Origin: an uncultured Oxalobacter sp.
GTDB lineage: Bacteria; Pseudomonadota; Gammaproteobacteria; Burkholderiales; Burkholderiaceae_D
Reading direction: 5' to 3'
Length of the DNA: 64,000 nt
NCBI GenBank assembly: GCA_934277985.1
Contig: CAKQWF010000001.1
Location: 372,001-436,000 of the forward strand
The notes under the pieces were generated by a model, which was given only the letters and a program-made list of their open reading frames with translations, did not search any database and had not been told where the DNA came from. Each line of letters opens with the position of its first letter. Positions within the stretch are counted from its first letter, which is position 1. Positions 1 through 9,484 of this stretch are shown piece after piece. The translations under genes were made by a program, and so were the position numbers.

Positions 1-647
1 AAATCACGAAGTGGAACGATGCGAAAATTTCGGCGATGAATCCGGGTCTGAATCTGCCGGCTTCGTCCATTACGGTCGTACATCGTGCCGACGGTTCGGG
101 CACTTCGTTTTTGTGGACGGACTATCTTTCGAAAGTCAGCCCGGAATTCAAACAGACAGTCGGTGCGGGAACGGCGGTGAAATGGCCGACCGGTGTCGGT
201 GGCAAGGGTAACGAAGGCGTCGCCGCCAATGTCCAGCGTATCCGCGGTGCGATCGGTTATGTGGAATACGCCTATGCAAAAAAGAACAATATCGCCTATA
301 CGCAGCTCAAAGGCAAAAACGGCCAGTTCGTCATGCCTGACGATGCTTCGTTCAAGAAAGCCGCAGCCGGCGCCCCATGGAAGTCGACACCCGGTTTCGG
401 TGTGATTCTGACGAACCAGTCCGGCTGGCCGATCACCGGCGCGTCTTTCATTCTGATGCAAAAAGTCCAGGATGATCCGGCCAAGGGTGCGGAAGTGCTG
501 AAATTCTTCGACTGGTCTTTCAAAAACGGTGGCGCAATGGCATCCGGTCTGGACTATGTCGCCTTGCCGTCGGCGGTTGTCCAGATGGTTGAAAAATCCT
601 GGAAAACGGATTTGTCCGGTACAAGCGGACAGCCGGTATGGAAGTGA
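1..647 (+). CDS. pstS: Phosphate ABC transporter substrate-binding protein PstS, 5' end cut by window edge
   Basis: Periplasmic phosphate-binding protein that delivers Pi to PstCAB. The reading frame is open from base 3 (residues ITKWNDAKISAMNPG...), so the gene begins before the window and only about the last 214 residues are present. The phosphate-contacting stretch RADGSGTSFLWTDYLSKVSPEF is typical of PstS, as are KGNEGV, GAIGYVEYAYA and the C-terminal GYVALP-like segment. It is the first visible gene of pstSCAB-phoU-phoB-phoR, all on the plus strand. A hairpin follows the stop codon, which fits the usual excess of PstS over the membrane genes. The truncation is a window effect, not a pseudogene. 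Confidence 0.96.
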   Translation, partial: ITKWNDAKISAMNPGLNLPASSITVVHRADGSGTSFLWTDYLSKVSPEFKQTVGAGTAVKWPTGVGGKGNEGVAANVQRIRGAIGYVEYAYAKKNNIAYTQLKGKNGQFVMPDDASFKKAAAGAPWKSTPGFGVILTNQSGWPITGASFILMQKVQDDPAKGAEVLKFFDWSFKNGGAMASGLDYVALPSAVVQMVEKSWKTDLSGTSGQPVWK

Positions 648-706
648 ATCAGCAAGAGGACGTTTGCACAGCGATGTTCACGGTGAAAGACATGGATGTT
701 GCGGGT

Positions 707-740
707 AACCGCTTCCGTTCTCATACGGAAGCGGTTTTCA
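707..740 (+). terminator. Hairpin between pstS and pstC (partial terminator/attenuator)
   Basis: A perfect 11-bp stem (707-717 with 726-736, AACCGCTTCCG and its complement) closes an 8-nt loop and is followed by TTTT. The short T tract suggests a leaky terminator or 3'-end stabiliser that would make more pstS than pstCAB message. The structure is seen directly; the function is inference. Confidence 0.65.
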
Positions 741-756
741 AACGGGAAACGATGAA

Positions 757-1806
757 ATGAAAAGGCAAAATCCGATGAGTATGCCGGTTTCTGCAATGAA
801 AAAGGAAGTTTCCGCGACCACCGCGGAAAACGGGGAAAGCATGACGGGTTCCGTATCGGAACGGATGCTGGCTATCGGCCGGCGTCAGCGCTGGCAGGAC
901 GGGGTCTTCCATGGCCTGACGTTTCTTTTCGCGCTGACGGTTCTGATGGTGTTGGCGGGCATCATCGTATCGTTGCTGATCAGCGCCGTTCCGGCTTTCC
1001 GTGAATTCGGGCCGGGTTTCGTGACGATGGTGGAATGGGACCCGGTCAATGAAGTGTACGGCGCGGCGATCGCGATTTTCGGCACCTTGGTCACATCGCT
1101 GATCGCATTGCTGATCGCGGTACCGTTGAGTTTCGGTATCGCGCTGTTTCTGACGGAATTGTGCCCGGTCTGGCTGCGCCGTTCGATGGGTACGGCGATC
1201 GAATTGCTTGCCGGTGTTCCCAGCATCATTTTCGGGATGTGGGGTCTCTTCGTTCTGGCACCGGTGTTCGCGGACTATGTCCAGCCGTTTCTGGAATCGA
1301 CGTTGGGCGCTGTTCCGGGACTGTCGCTGTTGTTTACCGGTCCGATGATGGGGATCGGCGTGCTGACGGCCGGGGTGATTCTGGCGATCATGATCATTCC
1401 GTTCATCGCCTCGGTCATGCGGGATGTGTTCGAAACCGTGCCGCCGGTTCTGAAGGAATCCGCCTATGCCCTGGGTTGCACCCGCTGGGAAGTGATGAAA
1501 AACATCGTGTTGCATTACACGCGCAACGGGGTGGTCGGCGGCATCATGCTGGGACTGGGACGCGCGCTGGGTGAAACGATGGCGGTCACTTTCGTGATCG
1601 GCAACGCAAACCGCCTGTCCGCTTCGCTTTTCGCTCCCGGCAACAGTATCGCTTCGACGTTGGCCAACGAATTCGCCGAAGCGAGTTCGGAATTGCATGT
1701 GTCGTCGCTGTTCGCGTTGGGGCTGATTCTGTTCGTCATCACTTTTATCGTGCTGTCGGCATCGAAACTGATGCTGTTGCGCATGGCGAGAAAGGAAGGT
1801 TTGTAA
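757..1806 (+). CDS. pstC: Phosphate ABC transporter permease PstC
   Basis: Inner-membrane permease of the high-affinity phosphate importer (349 aa). It carries an N-terminal cytoplasmic extension of about 40 residues, then six predicted membrane segments. The permease EAA loop appears as [20 protein letters not shown], and [18 protein letters not shown] is a strong PstC signature. The ATG at 757 follows a weak purine stretch; an in-frame ATG at 775 has a better-placed AAAAGG, so the true start may be six codons later. The stop lies one base before the pstA start, indicating translational coupling. Confidence 0.97.
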   Translation: MKRQNPMSMPVSAMKKEVSATTAENGESMTGSVSERMLAIGRRQRWQDGVFHGLTFLFALTVLMVLAGIIVSLLISAVPAFREFGPGFVTMVEWDPVNEVYGAAIAIFGTLVTSLIALLIAVPLSFGIALFLTELCPVWLRRSMGTAIELLAGVPSIIFGMWGLFVLAPVFADYVQPFLESTLGAVPGLSLLFTGPMMGIGVLTAGVILAIMIIPFIASVMRDVFETVPPVLKESAYALGCTRWEVMKNIVLHYTRNGVVGGIMLGLGRALGETMAVTFVIGNANRLSASLFAPGNSIASTLANEFAEASSELHVSSLFALGLILFVITFIVLSASKLMLLRMARKEGL

Positions 1807-1807
1807 G

Positions 1808-2668
1808 ATGAGACGCAAAACCACGGCATCCATCGTCGCAAGGCGCAATCTGCGCCACCGGCTGGGCATGTTCCTGTCGGTTTCTGCGATGGTATCCGGT
1901 ATTTTTTTCCTGTTCTGGATTTTGTATACCCTGGCGGTCAACGGTATCGGTGCGATCGACTGGGCGATTTTTACGGAAACGACGCCGGCTCCCGGCAATG
2001 ACGGAGGCGGTTTGATGAATGCGCTGGTCGGTACCGTCATGATGGTGGTGGCGACGACGGCGATCACTGCGCCGGTCGGCATTATGGCCGGTATCTATCT
2101 GGCGGAATATGGTGACAAAAGCTGGTTCGGCAAATGCACCCGCTTTACGGTCGATATTATGCTTTCTGCACCGTCGATTGTGATCGGCCTGTTCATTTAT
2201 GCCGTTTATGTCGCCAATATCGGCCACTTTTCCGGCTGGGCTGGCAGTTTCGCCTTGTCGCTGATCGCGCTGCCGGTCATTGTCAGAACGACGGACAATT
2301 TTCTCAATCTGGTGCCCGAAAGCCTCAGGGAAGCGGCTTTCGCACTGGGCGCTCCACGCTGGCGTGTTGCGCTCATGGTGCGTCTGAAGGCGGTGAAAGC
2401 GGGTGTGCTGACCGGTGTATTGCTGGCGGTGGCCCGTATTTCCGGCGAAACGGCGCCGCTGCTTTTCACCGCGCTGAACAATCAGTTTTTCTCGGCCAAC
2501 ATGAACGCGCCGATGGCCAATCTGCCGGTCGTGATTTACCAGTTCGCTATGAGTCCGTATGAAAACTGGCGCGAACTGGCATGGGGTGGCGCATTCATTA
2601 TCACACTGGGCGTATTGGGACTGAATATTCTGTCCCGCGTCGTTTTCGCACGCAAGGCTGCGGGCTGA
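1808..2668 (+). CDS. pstA: Phosphate ABC transporter permease PstA
   Basis: Second permease of the Pst importer (286 aa). One membrane segment lies near the N-terminus ([20 protein letters not shown]), followed by a conserved permease domain. The EAA-type loop is [20 protein letters not shown], followed by [19 protein letters not shown], diagnostic of PstA. It starts one base after the pstC stop and ends 20 bases before pstB. Confidence 0.97.
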   Translation: MRRKTTASIVARRNLRHRLGMFLSVSAMVSGIFFLFWILYTLAVNGIGAIDWAIFTETTPAPGNDGGGLMNALVGTVMMVVATTAITAPVGIMAGIYLAEYGDKSWFGKCTRFTVDIMLSAPSIVIGLFIYAVYVANIGHFSGWAGSFALSLIALPVIVRTTDNFLNLVPESLREAAFALGAPRWRVALMVRLKAVKAGVLTGVLLAVARISGETAPLLFTALNNQFFSANMNAPMANLPVVIYQFAMSPYENWRELAWGGAFIITLGVLGLNILSRVVFARKAAG

Positions 2669-2688
2669 GCAATCAGGGAGTACACAAG

Positions 2689-3555
2689 ATGAAATGCAAT
2701 TTGGACAGACAGGCAACAGGCGGCGACAGCGCACAGATGGTCATGTCACTGATGGATACGATCGTGGAAGAACAGACGACAGTGAAACAGGAAGCGGTGG
2801 AAAAGCCGTGTATCGATATCCGGAACCTGAATTTTTATTACGGTGATTTTCAGGGGCTGAAAAACGTGAATCTGCCGATTTATGACAAGAAGGTCACGGC
2901 TTTCATCGGGCCGTCCGGCTGCGGAAAATCGACATTGCTGCGGACGATGAACCGGATGTACGACCTGTATCCGAAACAGCGTGCGGAAGGCCGGATCATG
3001 TTCCGCGACAAGAACATTCTCGACAGCGATGTGGATGTGAACATGCTGCGCGCGCGGATCGGGATGGTATTCCAGAAACCGACGCCGTTTCCGATGACCA
3101 TTTACGAAAACATCGCGTTCGGGGTGCGCCTTTATGAGGATTTGTCCAGGGGCGAGATGGATGAACGGGTGGAATGGGCGCTGAAAAAGGCGGCGTTGTG
3201 GAACGAGGTGAAAGACAAGCTGGGCAAAAGCGGTCAGAGCTTGTCCGGCGGGCAACAGCAACGTTTGTGTATCGCGCGGTGCGTGGCGGTGAAACCGGAA
3301 GTGCTCTTGCTGGATGAACCGACGTCTGCGCTGGACCCGATTTCGACGGCGAAGGTGGAAGAACTGATCGCCGAACTGAAAGACGAGTACACGATCGCGA
3401 TCGTGACGCACAACATGCAGCAGGGTGCACGCTGTTCGGATTACACGGCATACATGTATCTGGGTCAGCTGGTGGAATTCGGCAAGACGGAAAAGATTTT
3501 CATGCAGCCGGACAGGAAGGAAACCCAAGACTATATTACGGGACGTTTCGGTTAG
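2689..3555 (+). CDS. pstB: Phosphate ABC transporter ATPase PstB
   Basis: Cytoplasmic ATPase of the Pst importer (288 aa from ATG 2689). Walker A is GPSGCGKST (residues 74-82), the signature is LSGGQQQR, Walker B is [12 protein letters not shown], and the switch His is in IVTHNMQQ. This start is preferred because CAGGGAG sits 8 bases upstream; the open frame extends 5' into pstA but without a ribosome site. The resulting N-terminus has about 38 residues before the canonical [11 protein letters not shown], longer than usual, so initiation at one of the internal Met codons ([13 protein letters not shown]) is possible. Confidence 0.96.
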   Translation: MKCNLDRQATGGDSAQMVMSLMDTIVEEQTTVKQEAVEKPCIDIRNLNFYYGDFQGLKNVNLPIYDKKVTAFIGPSGCGKSTLLRTMNRMYDLYPKQRAEGRIMFRDKNILDSDVDVNMLRARIGMVFQKPTPFPMTIYENIAFGVRLYEDLSRGEMDERVEWALKKAALWNEVKDKLGKSGQSLSGGQQQRLCIARCVAVKPEVLLLDEPTSALDPISTAKVEELIAELKDEYTIAIVTHNMQQGARCSDYTAYMYLGQLVEFGKTEKIFMQPDRKETQDYITGRFG

Positions 3556-3561
3556 GGCACG

Positions 3562-4317
3562 ATGATGGAACAGATGAAAACGAACGGAATGGCAGGGCAG
3601 GACAATACCGTGCTTTCGGGGCTGCATTCCTCGAAGCAGTACGATCAGGATCTGGAATGGATCCGCTCGAAGGTGTTGCTTATGGGCGGTCTGGTCGAAA
3701 ACCAGTTCCGCGACGCGATGCTGGCGCTGGAAAGAAACGATCTGTCGCTGGCCGAACAGGTACGGGCGGGAGACGCTCAGGTGAATCGTCAGGAAGTCGA
3801 ACTCGATCATGCCTGTGCACAGTTGATCGTCCGGCGCCAGCCGGCAGCCAACGATTTGCGCAATGTGATGGCGACAGTGAAAGTGATTTCCGATCTGGAA
3901 CGAATGGGCGATGAGGCGACCAAGATCGCGCGTGCGGTCGGCAGTATCTGGGCGGGCGATGTGCTCTTGCCGGAACATCGCAATGCCGTCATCGGGATGT
4001 CCCACAGCGCCAGACGCATGATGCGCAGCGCGCTGGATGCCTATGCCAGAATGGATACGGTAACGGCACTGGAATTGATGGCGATGGACGATACGGTGGA
4101 TGCGCAGTTCCACGATATCGTTTGCGGGCTTGTCGAATATATGCGGCGCAAACCGGATGCCGTGGAAGCGGGCATCGATTTGTTGCGTGCGGCCAAGGCG
4201 ATCGAACGGATCGGGGATCATGCGACCAATATTGCCGAATTCATCATTTATGTGGTGGAAGGAAAAGACATCCGCCATACCGATTACCGATTGCCCGCAG
4301 ATGGTACGATGCGTTAA
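3562..4317 (+). CDS. phoU: Phosphate signalling regulator PhoU
   Basis: Two-repeat helical bundle protein (251 aa) that links Pst transport to PhoR and keeps the Pho regulon off when phosphate is plentiful. The two PhoU repeats are visible through paired motifs: DLERMGDEATKIARAV in the first half and AIERIGDHATNIAEFIIYVVEGKDIRH at the end, where the E/D residues bind metal. The first repeat also has the helix around NDLRNVMATVKVI. Length matches the family. It starts 6 bases after pstB. Two adjacent ATG codons (3562, 3565) are both plausible starts. Confidence 0.96.
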   Translation: MMEQMKTNGMAGQDNTVLSGLHSSKQYDQDLEWIRSKVLLMGGLVENQFRDAMLALERNDLSLAEQVRAGDAQVNRQEVELDHACAQLIVRRQPAANDLRNVMATVKVISDLERMGDEATKIARAVGSIWAGDVLLPEHRNAVIGMSHSARRMMRSALDAYARMDTVTALELMAMDDTVDAQFHDIVCGLVEYMRRKPDAVEAGIDLLRAAKAIERIGDHATNIAEFIIYVVEGKDIRHTDYRLPADGTMR

Positions 4318-4335
4318 TCTAGTCGTGTCTGGCGG

Positions 4336-4357
4336 ATTCCGTCCGGCAGGACGGAAT
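4336..4357 (+). repeat. Hairpin between phoU and phoB
   Basis: ATTCCGTCC (4336-4344) and its exact complement GGACGGAAT (4349-4357) enclose a 4-nt loop. There is no T tract, so it is not an intrinsic terminator; an mRNA-stabilising or processing hairpin between the transporter genes and phoBR is the likeliest role. Structure seen, function inferred. Confidence 0.45.
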
Positions 4358-4394
4358 GTTTGGCTGACTGAAAACTTTCAATGGCGTGCGGAAC

Positions 4395-5096
4395 ATGGCA
4401 AGCGAAAGCATTTCTATTCTGGTAGTGGAAGATGAACCCACGATTGCGGAACTGGTTTCCTTTTCCGTGAAAACCGCCGGATGGACACCGGTCAAGGTCT
4501 ATTCGGGAACGGAAGCATGGACGGCATTGCAGCGTTTTCGTCCGGATGTGGTGCTTCTGGACTGGATGTTGCCGGACTTGTCAGGCCTGCAGCTTCTCAA
4601 GCGGATTCGTGAGCATCGTGAAATGAAAACCTTGCCTGTCATCATGCTGACGGCGAAAACGCTGGAAGAAGACAAGGTCACCGGTCTCGATGAGGGGGCG
4701 GACGACTATATCACCAAGCCGTTTTCACCGAAGGAACTGGTTGCCAGGATCAATGCGCTGTTGCGCCGGAAAGCGCCGGAACGGGCCAAAAGCCTGTTGC
4801 GTGCCGGTTCAGTGACGCTCGATCCGGAAAGTTGCCGTGTGTGTATCGGCGAAAACGAGGTGGAAATCGGCAATTCCGAATACAGGCTTTTGAAGTTTCT
4901 GATGGCAAACCCGGACAGGGTCTTTTCAAGAGGCCAGCTGCTCGACAAGGTATGGAGCAACCAGCTGGATATCGAGGAAAGAACGGTTGACGTGCACGTT
5001 TTGCGTCTGAGGAAGGCGTTGAAAGGTCAGGAAAACCTGATACGGACGGTGCGCGGGATGGGCTATATGCTCTCGGAAAAGGACAAAAGTGAATGA
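4395..5096 (+). CDS. phoB: Phosphate regulon response regulator PhoB
   Basis: OmpR-family response regulator (233 aa from ATG 4395). The receiver domain has the acidic pair in VVEDEP, the phosphoacceptor Asp56 in DVVLLDWMLP, Thr in MLTAK and Lys108 in YITKPF. The C-terminal winged helix ends with RTVDVHVLRLRKAL...IRTVRGMGYML, the PhoB recognition helix and wing. A GTG at 4386 could add three residues. It overlaps phoR by 4 bases (ATGA), the usual coupled kinase-regulator arrangement. When phosphorylated by PhoR it should activate pst genes; the pst promoter lies outside the window. Confidence 0.96.
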   Translation: MASESISILVVEDEPTIAELVSFSVKTAGWTPVKVYSGTEAWTALQRFRPDVVLLDWMLPDLSGLQLLKRIREHREMKTLPVIMLTAKTLEEDKVTGLDEGADDYITKPFSPKELVARINALLRRKAPERAKSLLRAGSVTLDPESCRVCIGENEVEIGNSEYRLLKFLMANPDRVFSRGQLLDKVWSNQLDIEERTVDVHVLRLRKALKGQENLIRTVRGMGYMLSEKDKSE

Positions 5097-6388
5097 ATCC
5101 CCATGTCTTGTTCTGGATTCCGGCCGCGTTGCGGCTGGTGCTGATCTGGACCGGTTCTGCGGTATTGTGGTATTTCTTCGGGCCGATCGTCGGTCTTCTG
5201 GCCGGACTGGCGCTGACGACCGCCATGACGGTCGTGCAGCTTTATTATCTGTCGGCACTCGATATCTGGCTCGATTCGCCCAGAAGCGACCGGCTGCCTG
5301 ACGGCTGGGGCGCATGGCATGCCGTGTATGCCCATCTGTACCGGCTCAACCACGATGAGGAGAAAAGCAAGAAGGAACTGACCGAATGGTTGACCCGTTT
5401 CCGCGAGGCGATGAGTTTTTTGCCGGACGGAGTGGCGATCATGGACAATGTCCTATTTCTGGAATGGTGCAATCCGGTGGCGGAAAAGCATCTCGGTCTC
5501 GATCTGGAACGCGACAAGGATATGCGTATCACCAATCTGGTAAGGGTTCCGGCGTTTATCGACTATATCATTCTGGGGCGTTATGACAAGCCGCTGGAAA
5601 TGAAGTTCAATGACCGTTATCTGGTGCTTCAGATCGTGCCTTTCGGCAACCGGCGGCAGATTCTGGTCACGCATGACCGGACCGATCTGGTCAGAACCGA
5701 AAAAATCCGCCGTGATTTCGTCGCGAATGCATCGCATGAGCTGCGGACACCGCTGACGGTCATTAACGGTTTTCTGGAAGTGGCGCTTGCACAGCCCGAT
5801 CTGGACAGGGAAACACGGCTGGCGCATTTGCAGATGATGAAGGAACAGGGGCAGCGGATGCAGTTGCTGGTGGAAGACATGTTGATGCTGACCAATCTGG
5901 AATCGAACGATTATCCCCTGAAACGGGAGGCCTTCGATGCACCGGAACTGATCGAGGGGATTTTCCATGCAGCACAAGCCTTGTCAGGCGGACGGCATAC
6001 GGTTTCGCTGGAAATGGACGGGCCGCAGACGCTTTACGGCAGCGCTGACGAAGTCCGCACGGCGTTCACCAATCTGGTGACCAACGCGATCCGCTATACG
6101 CCTGACGGCGGAAGCATCACGCTTTCATGGAAAAACGCCGAGGAAGGGCCGCGTTTTTCGGTAACGGATACCGGTATCGGAATCGAGGCCAAGCATATTC
6201 CGCGTTTGACTCAGCGTTTTTATCAGGTGGACAAGAGCCGCAGCCGCCAGGTCAACGGGACGGGACTGGGGCTTTCCATCGTCCGGCATATCCTGCTGCG
6301 GCATGAAGGGCATCTCGATATCGAGTCCGAACCTGGCAAGGGCAGCACGTTTTCCGCACAGTTTTCACGGCGCATACTGGTACCCTGA
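5093..6388 (+). CDS. phoR: Phosphate regulon sensor histidine kinase PhoR
   Basis: Membrane-bound sensor kinase (431 aa). Two N-terminal hydrophobic segments (about residues 5-28 and 30-55) are followed by a PAS-like region (about 100-195), a HisKA domain with phosphoacceptor His215 in ANASHELRTPL, and an ATPase domain with N box LVTNAIRYTP, G1 box VTDTGIGIE and G2 box GTGLGLSIV. The lack of a large periplasmic loop is typical of PhoR, which senses Pi status through PstSCAB-PhoU. Its start overlaps the phoB stop by 4 bases, and a strong terminator follows the gene. Confidence 0.96.
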   Translation: MNPHVLFWIPAALRLVLIWTGSAVLWYFFGPIVGLLAGLALTTAMTVVQLYYLSALDIWLDSPRSDRLPDGWGAWHAVYAHLYRLNHDEEKSKKELTEWLTRFREAMSFLPDGVAIMDNVLFLEWCNPVAEKHLGLDLERDKDMRITNLVRVPAFIDYIILGRYDKPLEMKFNDRYLVLQIVPFGNRRQILVTHDRTDLVRTEKIRRDFVANASHELRTPLTVINGFLEVALAQPDLDRETRLAHLQMMKEQGQRMQLLVEDMLMLTNLESNDYPLKREAFDAPELIEGIFHAAQALSGGRHTVSLEMDGPQTLYGSADEVRTAFTNLVTNAIRYTPDGGSITLSWKNAEEGPRFSVTDTGIGIEAKHIPRLTQRFYQVDKSRSRQVNGTGLGLSIVRHILLRHEGHLDIESEPGKGSTFSAQFSRRILVP

Positions 6389-6407
6389 AAGAAGACGGAT
6401 GCATGAG

Positions 6408-6433
6408 GCGGGCGATTGTCGCCCGCTTTTTTT
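6408..6433 (+). terminator. Rho-independent terminator of the pst-pho operon
   Basis: Perfect 8-bp stem GCGGGCGA/TCGCCCGC (6408-6415, 6419-6426), TTG loop, and seven T residues. It begins 20 bases after the phoR stop and closes the operon. Confidence 0.93.
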
Positions 6434-6484
6434 CGGCGAAGCGGGAGGACAATAACTTTTTTTCAGCAATCAAGAGGGCGCAGC

Positions 6485-7654
6485 ATGGTGATACTCGATG
6501 AACCGTTCGTTTCGGAAGAAGTGAAAGTTTTTCTGGAACAGTCGCAGGTTCCGGTGCTGGACAATGCCTTTGCGGCGCGTGCCGGCGACGGCTACCGTTT
6601 CAACCGGGTGGACGAGGCGGCTTTTTCGGCACGGATGGCGGCGTCCGGAGAGACATTGCGGTTGCTGACGGTTTCGGAAAATTCGCTGGAGTGGGTGATG
6701 CGCCATTCCCGGGATACCGCCATGAAGGATGCGATTGCGTTGATGAAAGACAAGGCCGCGTTCAGGCGGCGTCTTGCGCCGCTGTATCCGGATTTCTTTT
6801 TCCGCGAAGTCGCGCTGGATGCGCTCGACAGCGTGGATCCCGCGAGTTTGCCGTTTCCTTGTGTGCTGAAACCGGCGACCGGCTTTTTCAGTATCGGCGT
6901 GCATATCGTCGCTTCTCCGCAAGAATGGTATGCGGCGGTGGATGCCATCCGGAAACAGGCAGGCCAGTGGCGCAAGGCTTATCCGGAAAGCGTCGTGGGC
7001 AGTACCGTGTGTATCATCGAGGAATATATCGAGGGGGACGAGTATGCCATCGACGCCTGTTATGACGAAACGGGGCACGCCGTCATCCTCAATATTTTCC
7101 GGCACGAGTTCGCCTCGCAAGACGATGTGCGAGACCGGCTTTATTACACGTCGGTTGTCGTGATACGGGAGCATCTGGCGGATTTTTCGCAATGGCTTGA
7201 TGCCGTGAACCGGTATTGCGGTGCGAAACGCTTTCCGGTGCATGTGGAAGTCCGGATCGCACACGACGGAACGATCGTGCCGGTCGAATTCAATCCCTTG
7301 CGTTTCGCCGGCTGGTGCTGTACCGATCTGAGCTGGTTCGCATGGGGATTCAGGACGTATGAATATTTCCTGAACGGGCAAAAGCCGGATTGGGACCGGA
7401 TATTGAAAGACAGGGACGGGCGGCTTTATACCCTGATCGTGCTGGACAAGCCGGCGGGTTTGCAAGTGCCATACCGGTTCGATGACAACAGATTGTGCGC
7501 CGTTTTCGGCAAGGTCTTGCATTTCAGGAATCTGTCGCGGAACCCGCACTATCCGGTATTCGGGTTTCTTTTTACCGAAACGCCGGAAAACGATCGCGGT
7601 GAACTGGATGCCATTGTGAAGTCCGATCTGACGGAATTTCTGGCGCCTGCCTGA
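6485..7654 (+). CDS. ATP-grasp domain protein
   Basis: Cytosolic protein of 389 aa with an ATP-grasp core. FPCVLKPATGFFSIGVHIV supplies the nucleotide-binding Lys and loop, IIEEYIEGDEYAIDACYDE the adenine-region strand, and VPVEFNPLRFAGWC the metal-binding Glu/Asn. ATP-grasp enzymes ligate a carboxylate to an amine or thiol through an acyl-phosphate; the substrates here cannot be told. The start is ATG 6485, 8 bases after AGAGGG; an upstream extension to 6416 would run into the phoR terminator and is rejected. It stands alone after the terminator and has no obvious partner. Confidence 0.8.
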   Translation: MVILDEPFVSEEVKVFLEQSQVPVLDNAFAARAGDGYRFNRVDEAAFSARMAASGETLRLLTVSENSLEWVMRHSRDTAMKDAIALMKDKAAFRRRLAPLYPDFFFREVALDALDSVDPASLPFPCVLKPATGFFSIGVHIVASPQEWYAAVDAIRKQAGQWRKAYPESVVGSTVCIIEEYIEGDEYAIDACYDETGHAVILNIFRHEFASQDDVRDRLYYTSVVVIREHLADFSQWLDAVNRYCGAKRFPVHVEVRIAHDGTIVPVEFNPLRFAGWCCTDLSWFAWGFRTYEYFLNGQKPDWDRILKDRDGRLYTLIVLDKPAGLQVPYRFDDNRLCAVFGKVLHFRNLSRNPHYPVFGFLFTETPENDRGELDAIVKSDLTEFLAPA

Positions 7655-7688
7655 AAAACGGCTGCCGGCAGGACGGTTTTCCACGAAA

Positions 7689-7713
7689 GTCAATACGTTA
7701 CCGGTAGCCTTTT
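7689..7713 (+). promoter_or_regulatory. Conserved upstream element, copy A
   Basis: GTCAATACGT, three variable bases (TAC), then CGGTAGCCTTTT. The same element occurs at 15632-15656 with only the three middle bases changed. Both copies sit shortly after a preceding stop codon and about 60 bases before an ATG with an AAGGAG ribosome site. The identity is seen; a shared promoter or operator role is inference. Confidence 0.6.
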
Positions 7714-7772
7714 GCCGGAAGTGTTTTCAATGCAGACTGGCATGGATGTTTTTCGGTGAAAGGAGTGTTGCC

Positions 7773-8375
7773 ATGTCGTGTCGGATGCATATCCGGGAAC
7801 CGGTTCTGAATGTACAACCTTATTCGCAACACGGGCCTGTTCTGGGGCATACGCTGGAACTGGTCATTCGGGCGACCGTTCCGGCAGGCGGGCGATTTGC
7901 CAGCTGTATCGAGGCGCCGCCGTTTTCATGGTGGGAGACGATCACGCACTGGACATTGAATGCAGCCGGGACGCAATGGGTGAGAGGACAGGTGACAGGG
8001 CCGGTGGATCAGGCGCAGGGTAACAACAATACGGCGAATTTCTGGCGGGATCGGTATGCCAATGCGGTCGATGATCCGAACTGGCCGCGCAACTGGCCAC
8101 GCAATCCGTCCAATGCGCAGGCGGAGAGTCTAATTGCGCAAAACGGGTTGGGCTGGTCGATCAGGGTCTATGACAATCCCGGCATGAACAATCCGCGAAA
8201 TCAGCGTACCCCGGGTTCTCCGCGCAATCTGGCACGGTCAGTGGAGTTCGCCATTTGTGTCGGCCCTTATCTGATACGGAAAACCCAGCTGCTGGTGTCG
8301 TCATCGCGCGGGGATTGCCAGATGTTTCTGGATGGAACCTACGATGCGGCCAATATCGCGCAGTACCTGCCTTGA
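7773..8375 (+). CDS. Unknown protein, Trp/Asn/Pro-rich
   Basis: Protein of 200 aa with no family that I recognise. ATG 7773 is chosen because AAGGAG lies 9 bases upstream; the frame is open from 7746. There is no signal peptide or membrane segment. The sequence is rich in Trp, Asn and Pro, with FSWWETITHWTLN, a short repeat NWPRNWPRN, and a C-terminal half that looks like beta strands (SVEFAICVGPYLIRKTQLLVSS). Its upstream element is shared with the DUF2589 locus at 15720, so both may belong to one regulon. Codon use matches the neighbours, so it is probably real. Confidence 0.7.
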   Translation: MSCRMHIREPVLNVQPYSQHGPVLGHTLELVIRATVPAGGRFASCIEAPPFSWWETITHWTLNAAGTQWVRGQVTGPVDQAQGNNNTANFWRDRYANAVDDPNWPRNWPRNPSNAQAESLIAQNGLGWSIRVYDNPGMNNPRNQRTPGSPRNLARSVEFAICVGPYLIRKTQLLVSSSRGDCQMFLDGTYDAANIAQYLP

Positions 8376-8444
8376 AAGGGGGCAAGCGTGGTCAGCATAT
8401 GCCGCCGACTCCCGACAGCGGACGGAGCCCGGCGGCGGACAAGC

Positions 8445-9434
8445 CTAGCGGACTTCAAGGCGCATCAGTGCGCTACTGATGGTGTTCATGTCCTTTTTGC
8501 TCAGCATGATATTGGCGGCGCGGGCGTTTTCGATCGCCTGGGCGGAATTGAGCGAGCCGGCCAGTACGCAGGTGATGCCCGGACGATCCAGTGCCCAACG
8601 CAGCGCGAGCTGGGCGAGCGTGACTTTTTTCTCATTGGCCAACGGTTTGAGCAATTCAAGAAAAGCATTGGTCTTGCGGATGCTGTCGTAGGTGAAATGC
8701 GGGTTGACGTTGCGTGAATCGTTTTGCGGCCAGGTGTCGCCCGGATGGATTTTGCCCGAAAGCAGACCGGCTTCCAGCGGACGGTAAGCCAGAATGGCTT
8801 TTTTCGTGTCGATGCAGTATGGAACGATTTCTTTTTCGATGGAGCGGTCGAGCATGTTGTAGGGCATCTGCAACGAGACGATCGGTACGATCTTGCCGAT
8901 TTCGTCCATTTGTTCCGGTGTGACGTTACTGACGCCGACATAGCGGACCTTGCCCTGGCGGACCAGCTTTTCGATAGCGCCGAAGGTTTCTTCAAACGGG
9001 GTGATATCGTCCGGCCAGTGCAGCTGGTAAAGGTCGATGTAGTCGGTTTTCAGGCGTTTGAGGCTGTTTTCGCATTCCTCGATGATACTGTCACGGCTGG
9101 CATAGCGGTAGATGTCGATGTTTTTGCCCTGGAAATTGCGTACGGTACGGAAATGCGTACCGTAGTTGTAAATCCAGCGCAAGCCGAATTTCGTCAGAAT
9201 CTGTACCTTGTCGCGCGGGAAGCATGACAGGGCCTCGCCGATGATGGCTTCGGTGTCACCCAGTCCGTAGATCGGCGCCGTGTCGAATGTGGTGACGCCC
9301 ATCTGGTAACTGGCGCGGATGGCTTCGATAGCCGCTTTCCGTTCGGAGGGCGCCCAGCCGTTACCGGATGCATAGGAACCGAAAGCGATAACGGAAAGAT
9401 TCAGGTCGGTGTTGGGTATTTTTCTGGTTTCCAT
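8445..9434 (-). CDS. Aldo/keto reductase
   Basis: NAD(P)H-dependent aldo/keto reductase of 329 aa, a TIM barrel. Catalytic tetrad residues are visible: Asp and Tyr in FDTAPIYGLGDTE, Lys in ILTKFG, His in LYQLHWPDD. The C-terminal AGSLNSAQAIENARAA forms the cofactor phosphate-binding loop. ATG 9434 follows GAGGGG. It lies downstream of otsB and the GH15 gene on the same strand, 50 bases after the GH15 stop, so it may be co-transcribed. Its substrate cannot be told. Confidence 0.93.
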   Translation of the reverse strand: METRKIPNTDLNLSVIAFGSYASGNGWAPSERKAAIEAIRASYQMGVTTFDTAPIYGLGDTEAIIGEALSCFPRDKVQILTKFGLRWIYNYGTHFRTVRNFQGKNIDIYRYASRDSIIEECENSLKRLKTDYIDLYQLHWPDDITPFEETFGAIEKLVRQGKVRYVGVSNVTPEQMDEIGKIVPIVSLQMPYNMLDRSIEKEIVPYCIDTKKAILAYRPLEAGLLSGKIHPGDTWPQNDSRNVNPHFTYDSIRKTNAFLELLKPLANEKKVTLAQLALRWALDRPGITCVLAGSLNSAQAIENARAANIMLSKKDMNTISSALMRLEVR

Positions 9435-9484
9435 TTTTTTCCCCTCGTTGGTTGCCGCCGGGTTTTCCGGTGGCAAGCGGTTAC

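Noticed and set aside
1..647. pstS as a pseudogene
   Set aside because: The frame is open to the left edge and the visible sequence is normal; it is only cut by the window.
721..2734. Long minus-strand ORFs opposite pstC and pstA
   Set aside because: Shadows of certain Pst genes.
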